From: Lumbricus rubellus
Lineage: Eukaryota > Annelida > Clitellata > Crassiclitellata > Lumbricidae
Direction of reading: 5' to 3'
Assembly: GCA_945859605.1 (NCBI GenBank)
Contig: OX243812.1
Span: forward strand, 45,850,846-45,914,845
Length of the DNA: 64,000 nt
Under the pieces are notes generated by a model. It was not told where the DNA came from. It did not search any database and saw nothing but the letters and a program-made list of their open reading frames with translations. Below are positions 1 to 9,169 of the stretch, one piece after another; the stretch's first letter is position 1, and each line of letters starts with the position of its first letter. The position numbers and the translations under genes were made by a program.

Positions 1-3000
1 GGTCAAATGTTGCATTCGCTACACATCAGTGGACACGTCGGAGCTTCATGTGGAACAGTCTCATTTTGTCGAATCATGTATGTGATGTCATGAGCACCAG
101 CAACAGAATACAGCGTGTTTTCATTTATACAGCTGCATTGATCTGCGTTTAGTCTTAGGCAGCCCTGGTGTCGTTTCCTTATGCCTCCGACGTGTCTCGT
201 CCACTTCCCCTTGTGCAGTTTCCGCAGTCTGTCGCTCATCTTGGACCTCATGAACTTCATGAGGGCATGTATGCTTTTGTCTAGGCGGTGCACCTTGCGG
301 CCCTGCAGATGAACGTGCTTGATCACACGATGCATTGCTTCAAGGTGCATGTTGTGATGCACCTTGAGGCCAAGACGGTAACAGTATGCCCAGAGGTGTG
401 GTCTACTCGCATATTCACGATCAAAATAATTAGCAAAGTCTGATGTCTTGTGGTCATCTTTACCAGCTGCCAAGAATTGAGAAATTTTTTCGTTAAATTT
501 CTCCACATCAGGTAATTCCATGATGGCTCGAAGAGTCTTGTATAATACGGCTTTCAGCTGACTGTCACCCTTAATGCGTGTGAGGTTTTTCCTCCATGCA
601 CGGTCGATGTGCCATGTGCAGAGAAGTCTGTGGGCTGGCATCCCCATCACAGCGTTCCATGCATTGCTGTAGACCTCGGTGTCGTCGGTCATAAGTATAA
701 CGCCACTTAAAGGGTATCCCATTGCCTCCTTAACAGTCTGTAAAAATATAGACATGGAATGCTCGTCTACATGATTACTGTAGCAGAAGGCAACGGGAAA
801 GCCTTCGCCATGCTCATCAATGGCAAGGAGCGTCGTCAACTGAAAATCGTAACTGTTCAAGCCATGAGTGGAGTCCATGCAAACTTCGCGACCTGGACGG
901 CAGAATTCACGAGCTCCAATAATCTGAGAGTCGGTGGCCAAGATGAGCATGAAATCCTCCGATCTCAAATTAAATGATGATTCCTCGCCTTGAAATTTGA
1001 TTAGGCGGACCAAGTTCTTCGTAGATGGATTCTGTTGCGTGCGGTGAACCCATGCAGCAACGCTGTCCGCATCATTTTTATGTAGAACTTGGTTTTTATT
1101 TATGCCGAAATCACGCGAGATGTTTGCCAGATCTTGTTTGGAGAGGAATTGCATATTGGTCATGACGGGGACACATGCAGTGGAATGAATTGAATCCAAG
1201 ACATCGTCGTAAGGTATTCCGGCAGCCAGTTTCACTGCAATCGCTTCACGCTGCTGTCTCCATAGTCGAATGTGAGCAACATCGCAACTGTGACCGCAAT
1301 GCTCTGGGTAGTAGCTCACCGACACGCCACCTGAGTGTGACACAAGTAATTGCCAATTCTATTAAACCACATGACGAATAAAAGTTAATTTCAAATGTGA
1401 AATTCAAAGGTAAAAGCCCAGACTGGCTGCCCGTACTCCAAACAATATGGCCGTTAATTAATGCAATAAAATTAGGGTTAGTTTTAGGGTTAGTGCAGTC
1501 ATTCTGCTGAAATTGAAGCTGAATTGATGAACAATGTTGTCGATGGTCGCACTCTTATTTTATTGCACCAATTCAAAATATCAGACCAGTGTCAGAGTAG
1601 CACTATGAGAGAGATCTTGAGGCAACTCGGAGTTGCAGAAGCTGGTAGTAACAACTACAAGTGATCAAACTAATATGCTTTTAGAAATTGAGCTCTTGAT
1701 CTAGAGTAATTCCAATATTCTGGAGGCGCTTTAGAAGCCAGTCTAAGACTTCGGCGGAGTGTTGGGGATGGTTAGTCACAACAGGCTTCTTCACAATCTG
1801 GTTCATTCAGTCCAACAACAAACTTACTTAGTGTTAGGAACATGATCACAGTGGTTTCTATTTGGCTTAAACGCCGATTCAAATTCTTTATGCAAATTCT
1901 CTATGGTAGCCTAATCTAGTCAGAAGTAGTTCTGTAGCTGTGCCCTATATGTGCATTACCTCAACTTTCCGCCTCTCTTCTTCTTGATAACAATAGCAAA
2001 CTAACCGGTTGGACATATTTTGACGAACATTGCAGCAGGACACATTCCGCCGATCTTGCAAGTGCCTTGTATCTTCAGGTGACGTAATCTACCATCTTTT
2101 GCAATATACCGACCGCTGCGATTGCAGTAGTACACTCGATATGTCACGGTTTGTTTCTGAAGCTTTCGATCTCCTGTTGCTTTAATAAACTGTGTCATCG
2201 TTGTATCTTCTTCCTGACATTTCCAATTGTTGAAATCTGTGAGAAGGTAAATAAAAGGAGCTACAGTTCAAATGAAACAGCTACAATACAATAATGGTAG
2301 CACAGAAGCAAGGCAAAATAATTAAATAAAACGAACTACAGCATTCACAGGACAGAGCACCTGCCTGTATAATAGCAATTACAGACATGGTCTAAGTTTC
2401 CTTAATACAAATATATACATGCATAGATATATAAAAACATAATTAGGCTATGTATGCATAATTATAAAGATACAAAACACCAACAAATAAATTATGCAAA
2501 GCAGGTATTGAATACGTTACAGGCCTGTTAGCTAGGTGAGTAGGCTATCCTATGCTATCCGTCTCATAGAATGATGGGACGCTTCAGTTATTGTAAAAGA
2601 AATTAGTAATTTTACTAACGCTTCATATATTGACATAGTATACAAAATGATGCTCATTTAAGCTTGTCATTGTGACGAAAACCAGCAATTAAGCGTCATA
2701 CAAGTAGCGATTTTTTGAAATATTAGGCCATATGTCAGGCCGCTCTATTCTGCACCTATCTGCGGCGGCCATACTGTTTACGGGGGTCTATGACGGTAAC
2801 TGGTAAGTTCACCCTATGTCAGATCTATACAGCTCAAATCTCAAACACTTACACAGTGCGTAAGAAAACACGATAGAAATCAGATATTATTAGGTCTATG
2901 GGAATAAATAAATAAATAACGAGTTCACTTCACTTTCACTAATAGCTTACCAGTAAAATTATCGAACTGTAAAGCTCTTCTTTCACTGTTCCTTCGCTTT

Positions 3001-3236
3001 TGAAAAGAAGCCTGTTCATGTTTTCGCTTTCGGTGATAGATGAGAGCTCTTTTGTTCACGAGTTTCTCACCGCAAATATTGCACGTAATAACCGATTCAT
3101 TAGAGGTGTGTTTAGGCTTCCGACCTCGTCGGACTTCTGGAATAGCAGCGTCTTTGTGAAACTGACGAACGTGTCGCCTCAACGTTGAGTTTGTAATAAA
3201 CTGTTTCTTACAATTATCACAAGTAAACATCGACAT
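1..3236 (-). CDS. MULE transposase with C2H2 fingers, copy A (three exons, 3' end beyond window)
   Basis: This encodes a transposase that should cut and move the surrounding MULE in the nucleus. Three exons are inferred from splice sites that keep phase: 3236-2951, 2236-2006 and 1330 to beyond position 1. Exon 1 has an ATG and two C2H2 fingers (CDNC..., CNIC...). Exon 2 carries a WRKY/GCM1- or FLYWCH-like zinc-binding segment. Exon 3 carries the MULE DDE domain: CMDSTHG for the first Asp, MTDD for the second, then the family's CTWH motif. The visible protein differs from copy B at only a few residues, for example YPEHC against YTEHC and LWRQQ against LRRQQ, with no stop or frameshift seen. 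The SWIM finger and C-terminus lie outside the window. The gene assignment is firm; exon borders are inferred from sequence only. Confidence 0.78.
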
Positions 3237-3405
3237 TTTCTTACTACTACTTTACTATACAATGTTGACATAAATTATAATTTCCACACACAATGAGACA
3301 TAGCCGGTGATTGGTCGCTGTATGAATGGCTACGATTGGTCGATATGAGAATACGCCTGTGATTGGTCGGCCCCATATTTGACCAGTCTAAGTAGAACTG
3401 CTTGT
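1..3405 (-). mobile_element. MULE-type DNA transposon, copy A, cut by window edge
   Basis: This is nearly the same sequence as copy B at 29681-36429, including the 5' exons of the transposase and the terminal sequence ending GTAGAACTGCTTGT, which is an inverted terminal repeat in copy B. Only the promoter-proximal half is in the window. Relative to copy B it carries about 80 extra bases near 2262-2341, between two CTACAG words, and a different stretch near 2450-2810. The adjacent 97 bases end in a P-type terminus, so this MULE also sits just inside the end of a P-like element. Confidence 0.8.
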
Positions 3406-3502
3406 GTCATTTGCCACCAAGATGGAGGCTAACCACGTCACCAAAAAAAGTTGGCAACAGGCAGCCATCCGGTTTGACCTACTGGTAATTATTTATACTG
3501 TG
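3406..3502. mobile_element. Right terminus of a P-type element (fragment)
   Basis: The stretch ends ATTTATACTGTG, matching the right end of the P-type element at 36571 (TTATTTATACTGTG). The approach to the end is also related, with an AACAGGCAG word and a CACGT word at corresponding places. The left end of this copy is not in the window. The following bases GGTCACAC would be its target duplication if it is a true end. Confidence 0.6.
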
Positions 3503-3905
3503 GTCACACTAACAACTCGCCAACTCGCCATGGACGGGTGGAGGGAGAGTTCGGCGGCGGCGGCTTTATCGATATGAAATTTTTTCTAAACGTTCTTAAT
3601 TATAACCGAATTTGAATTTCTGGGTCATCGCAACTATTTTCAGCTCGCAACAATGCTGGCGCCAGCTAACCAATTCCGGCATGTCGACATAGGGTCATGG
3701 AAGTTATTAAGCAGGTCGAAGAAATTTAATGTAAAAAATACTAAAAATATATTAAAAATTCCAAAGAATACTTGGCAGGTCGTAAATCAGGTCAAGAGTC
3801 AAAATATTTGACATACAAAATTTAATGACATACCGCGATCTCAGATGGCGCCGTCGTCGGCTCGAAACTATTTGAGTTCACAATTTACTTTAAATTCCGA
3901 TAATG
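3503..3905. other. Unassigned spacer
   Basis: AT-rich sequence with a short GC-rich patch near 3535-3570 (GGCGGCGGCGG). No coding frame, RNA gene or repeat boundary is recognised. Confidence 0.5.
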
Positions 3906-4447
3906 CGAGGGCTTAAAGGCAAAGGTGCACATCTCCGGTTTTCAGCATTAAGAGATATTCGAATTTGAAAGTTTACGCGTCTTGCATAATTCTAAAATTG
4001 GTAGCAACAGAATCGTAAACCCATTTTAAATAACTGTAGACATTGCTCTACAACCTCAAACCAAAATTGTAGCTTTGCCATTATGAATTAATTCGCCAAA
4101 AATGTTTTTATAACAGAAACTGTTGAAAAGTTCCAAGATGTGCAGTGCACCTTTGCCTGTAAGGGAAAGAAGATGTGAACTTTTGCCTGTCAAGATCATG
4201 CGCATTTGCCTGTAAAAGCAAGGAGATGTGAACTTTTGCCTGTCACGATAATGCACATTTGCCTACACAAGGAAGGAGTTGTGAACTTTTGCTGTGAAAA
4301 TTATGCACATTTGACAGAACAAAACAAGTAGCCTTATAATATTTGTGAACATTTACCTTAAAGTCCATGTTGTATTAAATGCATTTATGGAAAACTGGCA
4401 AGTAAGTTATCTAATGGAAAAAAACTGTAAAATATGAACAATAATTG

Positions 4448-4679
4448 TTTGTTTGTTTGTTTGTTTGTTTGTATGTGCACTTGTTATAGCGCCCCTTCAA
4501 GCTCTGTCTACTCAGAGGCGCTCCCGATGCAGAGCGGACACTGCATCGGAGTTTCACGCCGAAGCGCTGAGCAATTGTGAGTGAAGGACTTGCCCAAGGT
4601 CCTTACGCGGTCAGGTGGATTCGAACCTCGAACCTTCCGGCTCGAGGGCAACGACGCCACCACTACACCACCGCGCCCC
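4448..4679 (-). mobile_element. tRNA-derived SINE
   Basis: Read on the minus strand it begins with a tRNA-like head: a TGGTGTAGTGG A box and a GGTTCGAATCC B box. It continues with TTGGGCAAGTCCTTCACTC, which resembles the conserved central part of MIR/CORE-type SINEs, and ends with GGGGCGCTATAACAAG and a (CAAA)n tail. The flanks ACAATAATT and ACAATTAATT look like a slightly diverged target duplication. A functional tRNA is excluded because the acceptor stem does not pair. Confidence 0.75.
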
Positions 4680-4937
4680 ACAATTAATTGATAATTGATA
4701 AAATGACAATAATAATAATGATAATAATAATAATAGTTGATACCGTGGGTCAAAGTAATAATAATGCGAATAAACTTGAAAATAACTTTTTGAGTAAAAG
4801 GTAGGCCTACTTAGTTTTATAAGCTGCTTGCATATTACCACAGCTAAGGTTAATTTTAACGTTATGCATTTTATGTCCTTATGAAGGTGCTATGTTATAG
4901 AATATAAGCATTAGGCAACTTGTTAATCTTAAACAAG

Positions 4938-5150
4938 ATCTGAGCCGATGAAAGGTTCTCAGTGTATCAAGGTCTGCATTGGATGAAGGACCATAGATCT
5001 ATCATGTCCAAGGCTTGAGCCTATGAAAGGTTTACAGTGATATCAAGGACTGCATTGGATGAAGGATCATGCATCTATCATGTCCAACACTAGATCCGAT
5101 GAAAGGTTCTCAGTGTATCAAGGTATGCATGGATAAAGGATTGTAAGCGA
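4938..5150. repeat. Tandem repeat, about 73-78 bp unit, three copies
   Basis: The phrase GATGAAAGGTT...CAGTG...ATCAAGG...TGCAT...GGAT...AAGGA recurs three times with small differences. It lies in the middle of the 3906-6055 element, between its two subterminal repeat zones. No function is evident. Confidence 0.6.
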
Positions 5151-6055
5151 TGTCTGAGACTGGTCGAGGTTTTCTTTCATTTCGAATCTTATGAAGGATT
5201 TTTCTTACGCTGTTTCTCTTATTTTTATTTGCTGCAGTCTGACAAAATAATAATTTGGGAATAACTTACAAATTTCGACCTACTTCATCAACACCAACTT
5301 ACAGCTGTCTATCACTAGGCCTAATGGTTCATTTTGGTTATGTAAATTAGTAGGTCTCTTCTAACTCCAAATAGGTCCATTTCGTATTTTATCATCTTTT
5401 AGGCATTTAGGCCATAGTAGAATAAATTATCCTTTGCATTATTGGTTCTTTAAAAATCTAATCTCTAAAACGTAGCCTACTGGATAGATCCTTTCCCCAT
5501 AGTCGATCAGCCATTATTTGAAAATAGACAATGGTAGGCCACTAGGCCTATAGCTGTCCAAAGACATTAAAATAGGCCAACGAGATAGCCTCATATTTAG
5601 AATAATATAATTATTATCTTTTACGACTTAAAACTAGTAGGCCTACCTGGTAAGGCATTTGCATCGAATAGTCAACATGTAAAATGCAGTTATGAAGTTG
5701 TGCTGTTAACGTAGCCTACTAGTGATCGAATCAATGGCTATTGACATACAGGCAAAAGTTCACATAGACAGCGATACGCACTTCTGCCTGTTAAGGATGT
5801 CATCGGGCAACAATGGCGGTGCTGCGCGTAGTAGCCTATAGCCAGTACACATCTTAGATGTGCACTTTTGCCTGTCGAAAATTAGACAGTCAAGAAGATG
5901 CGAAATATTTAAACGTGATTTACGACATAATGCTTTGCGTTGATTATTAAGCGCTTTTACCAGACGAAAGAGCTTAAAATTCTGAAAATTTTGATACCAA
6001 AAACTCATTTTCGATAAAAAATGGTACTTATGCACCTTTGCCTTTAAGCCCTCGA

Positions 6056-6657
6056 TTATGGTTATATTTATATTAGGCTTCAATATACACCGTAGTTTAA
6101 AAAAAGTAAGCCAAATTGTTTTGCATATATATCTCTTATACCTGATGAAATATCAAGCTAAACTTTTCCAAATATTTAGAGAATTGGACCACCTCATCCC
6201 TCCCCTCCACCCTTTGTGAACTGCACTGACTTCCTTTACAGGCACGAATAACTTTCAGAATCTGTTTTCTGATGTAGGCCCTAGTCAATGCCCTATAAGT
6301 CCACAGTTCCACACTAATTAATCTCCTTATGTCGAAAGGGGGTAAATTGTCCGGGGGGAATATGACCAGAGGGAAATGTCCTTTCCTTATAATTCAGCTA
6401 GTAACCAGTAAGATGTGCTCTGCGCCACCAGCATTTACTTACTCCGCCACTGTTCGTATTGTGGCAGTGCCATTCACAAGCCTGGAAAAGGAGGAGGGCG
6501 ACACCAATCATCTTTGATATGACTTATTGCCATATAACAGCAAGTCGGTAGTTACAACCTGTAGACCTAACTGTGGAACGAACGAGCCAGGCCTTTGGCC
6601 CTTCCAGAAGGTGGCAAAACGTAAGCCTACATGTAAAAATTATTGATTAAAATATTA
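6056..6657. other. Unassigned flank left of the Gmr1-like element
   Basis: No recognisable gene or repeat. It ends in ...AAAATATTA directly before the LTR start TGTAACG. Confidence 0.5.
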
Positions 6658-7171
6658 TGTAACGATATCCTTGGTCCCACCCATACGTTCTTACTTTGAT
6701 ATATATGTATTGTTGATTAGTAATTACATGTGTTAAGTTAGGGAGAGGCCTTAGTTAATGATTAGCTAATAATTCGAGCGAGAATTATTACATTGTTCTG
6801 TTTAATTAATCAACCAGTGCTATAACCAGTGCTTAGGGGCAAAATATATTAAATTAGTGGAAAGCATTGCGGAATATTACAACGATCGGCGATGGCGTTG
6901 GTTACATATGGAGAGCTGGGATCAGGGTCGTCTGCTGCGCATGCGCACGAGAGGGAGTGCTGGTCTGAGAGGAGAGAGGAGGAATGGCCGTCAAAAGAGG
7001 ATTGTTGGTTGTCGATTGGCGATGAGTTTTCGCTAGATGTTGTTGGACGGTTTCGTGACATTTATTTGATCGGATATTAAAGCAACGGTGCCGGTAGTTT
7101 AGTGTCCTAAAGTATGGACAAGAAATCTGGATGTTCGTAAAGTGTGAGAGACCGTGATAGCGTATTACTAA
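6658..7171 (+). repeat. Gmr1-like 5' LTR, first part
   Basis: Matches 21415-21928 nearly base for base and stops where the nested LTR element begins. The last four bases, CTAA, are the target duplication of that insertion. Confidence 0.92.
6936..6947. promoter_or_regulatory. NRF-1-like palindrome in the LTR
   Basis: TGCGCATGCGCA is the consensus palindrome bound by the NRF-1/EWG family in animals. The same site is in the 3' LTR at 21693-21704. It is a plausible promoter element for the LTR; binding is inferred. Confidence 0.4.
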
Positions 7172-7243
7172 TGTAGCGGTTTTTGGTTGACGCTAGAGAT
7201 AGTTTTATTTTTATTTTATTTATTTTATTGTTTGCTATTAATA

Positions 7244-7690
7244 GCTGTTTCGCTTCGCTTGCATCGCTTGGCTTGGCTTGCATCGCTTGGCTTGCATCGC
7301 TTCGCTTGCATCGCTTCGCTTGCATCGCTTGGCTTGCATCGCTTCGCTTGCATCGCTTCGCTTGCATCGCTTCGCTTGCATCGCTTGGCTTGCTTCGCTT
7401 GCATCGCTTGGCTTGCATCGCTTGGCTTGCATCGCTGCCCGGCTTGCATCGCTTCGCTTGCATCGCTTCGCTTGCATTGCTTCGCTTGCATCGCTTCGCT
7501 TGCATCGCTTCGCTTGCATCGCTTGGCTTGCATCGCTTGGCTTGCATCGCTTCGCTTGCATCGCTTGGCTTGCATAGCTTCGTTTGCATCGCTTGGCTTG
7601 CATTGCTTCGCTTGCATCGCTTCGCTCGGCTTGCATCGCTTCGCTCGGCTTGCATCGCTTCGCTCGGCTTGCATCGATTCGCTTGCATCG
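7244..7690. repeat. 15-bp minisatellite in LTR U3
   Basis: About 30 units of GCTTGCATCGCTTCG with a C/G variant (CTTGG). The period is five codons, which opens long frames on both strands that are not genes. The same array is in the other LTR at about 13655-14101. Confidence 0.9.
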
Positions 7691-7702
7691 CTTTCAGCTT
7701 GG

Positions 7703-7710
7703 TATATAAG
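7703..7710 (+). promoter_or_regulatory. TATA box of nested-element LTR
   Basis: TATATAAG stands between the two LTR arrays, at the place expected for the U3/R promoter. The 3' LTR has the same site at 14114-14121. Confidence 0.6.
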
Positions 7711-7879
7711 GAGGCTTGCACGCCTGTTTGGGTGCAGTCGAAATCAGGTTCGAGTAGCGGTAGAACGCAGACCCGGGCAAAGATTCACTTGTGGAGGGTG
7801 TTAGACTTTGAAACTCGGCCTTGAGCGAAGCATCGGTCTAGAGGTTCGGCGTCTCTCTACAGACGATTGCAAGGAGCAG

Positions 7880-8672
7880 CTTCGGCGGACGTGCTTCCTC
7901 CGTCCGCATCCTCGTCGGTCCGCAGCAGCTTCGGCGGACGTGCTTCCTCCGTCCGCATCCTCGTCGGCGGACGTGCTTCCTCCGTCCGCATCCTCGTCGG
8001 CGGACGTGCTTCCTACGTCCGCATCCTCGTCGGTCCGCAGCAGCTTCGGCGGACGTGCTTCCTCCGTCCGCATCCTCGTCGGCGGACGTGCTTCCTCCGT
8101 CCGCATCCTCGTCGGCGGACGTGCTTCCTCCGTCCGCATCCTCGTCGGCGGACGTGCTTCCTACGTCCGCATCCTCGTCGGCGGACGTGCTTCCTACGTC
8201 CGCATCCTCGTCGGTCCGCACCAGCGTCGGCGGACGTGCTTCCTACGTCCGCATCCTCGTCGGTCCGCACCAGCTTCGGCGGACGTGCTTCCTACGTCCG
8301 CATCCTCGTCGGCGGACGTGCTTCCTCCGTCCGCATCCTCGTCGGCGGACGTGCTTCCTCCGTCCGCATCCTCGTCGGTCCGCAACAGCTTCGGCGGACG
8401 TGCTTCCTCCGTCCGCATCCTCGTCGGCGGACGTGCTTCCTACGTCCGCATCCTCGTCGGTCCGCAACAGCTTCGGCGGACGTGCTTCCTCCGTCCGCAT
8501 CCTCGTCGGTCCGCAACAGCTTCGGCGGACGTGCTTCCTCCGTCCGCATCCTCGTCGGCGGACGTGCTTCCCCCGTCTGCATCCTCGTCGGTCCGCAACA
8601 GCTTCGGCGGACGTGCTTCCTCCGTCCGCATCCTCGTCGGCGGACGTGCTTCCTCTGTCCGCATCCTCGTCA
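7880..8672. repeat. 33-bp minisatellite in LTR leader
   Basis: Units of CGGACGTGCTTCCTCCGTCC followed by GCATCCTCGTCGG, some separated by GTCCGCARCAGCTTCGG spacers. The 33-bp period is eleven codons, so all frames read through. Each unit can fold, since GGACG and CGTCC pair within it. Repeated in the other LTR at about 14291-15083, with one visible substitution (near 8294, A against C). Confidence 0.9.
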
Positions 8673-8996
8673 GTCCTCGCGTACCCCCTCCCCCTTCGAA
8701 CAGTCGCACTTTGAACACACCCCCATCGCTAATATTGTTGACGGTATGACGGTATTGCTGTACACCTTGTTTATTCTGAGAAAGTGAACTGCTCAGTTTT
8801 GTGCTTGTCGAAGAAAACCGATGATAACTGGAGAAAACGTCTTGAATTCTTTCTTCGGTTGCAGACTCGGACAGACCGTCCGAGCCGGGTCCAGCGGGCA
8901 TTGTCAAGGTTTCAGGGTGGGTCGTCCTGGGTAAATAGTTGACCCTGAACCTCGTCGCGGAGGAACCCTAGAAGTCTGGGGTGATCCGTAACAAAT

Positions 8997-9014
8997 TGGT
9001 ACCTCGAAGTGGGA
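8997..9014 (+). promoter_or_regulatory. Primer-binding site of nested element
   Basis: TGGTACCTCGAAGTGGGA starts three bases after the LTR. It has the TGG start expected for pairing with a tRNA CCA end; the tRNA was not identified. Confidence 0.6.
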
Positions 9015-9169
9015 TTTTGTGAAATTCGCTGGACATCGACAAATTGGTCCAAAGAAGAGCGGTTTTGGTGAATTTCGGTGGACTTCGACAAGTTGGAACT
9101 CGAGAACTCAGAAAAGACTTCAGCTACCGGAGCACGTAACGTATTGGAACTGCAAGCAAATTCCGGAGG

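Larger units (their letters stand above)
3906..6055. mobile_element. Non-autonomous inverted-repeat element with subterminal CTTTTGCCTGT words
   Basis: The two ends are perfect inverted repeats of about 24 bp that begin CGAGGGCTTAAAGGCAAAGG. Inside both ends, words of the type TGTGAACTTTTGCCTGT or TGTGCACTTTTGCCTGT are iterated (about 4135-4320 on the left, 5750-5880 on the right, inverted). No transposase frame is present. The flanks read ...GATAATG and ATTATGG..., so no clean target duplication is visible and the superfamily is open. A SINE has inserted inside it. Confidence 0.72.
7172..8993 (+). repeat. 5' LTR of nested element
   Basis: Starts TGTAGCGG and ends CCGTAACA. Order: short AT-rich start, 15-bp array, TATA box, unique part, 33-bp array, and a unique end. 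The array upstream of the TATA box belongs to U3; the 33-bp array lies downstream of it, so it should be transcribed in R/U5. Confidence 0.92.

Noticed and set aside
4600..4680. tRNA gene on the minus strand
   Set aside because: A and B boxes are present, but no acceptor stem closes and a SINE body and tail follow.
6849..7080. Frames in the Gmr1 LTR (62-70 codons)
   Set aside because: Present in both LTRs simply because the LTR is duplicated; no motif.
7183..7824. Long open frames on both strands over the 15-bp array (also 13530-14235)
   Set aside because: The period is a multiple of three, so any stop-free unit opens every frame. The frames share no motif and lie in LTR U3.
7808..8907. Overlapping 100-310-codon frames over the 33-bp array (also 14219-15318)
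   Set aside because: Same artefact with an 11-codon period; the region is LTR and appears twice.
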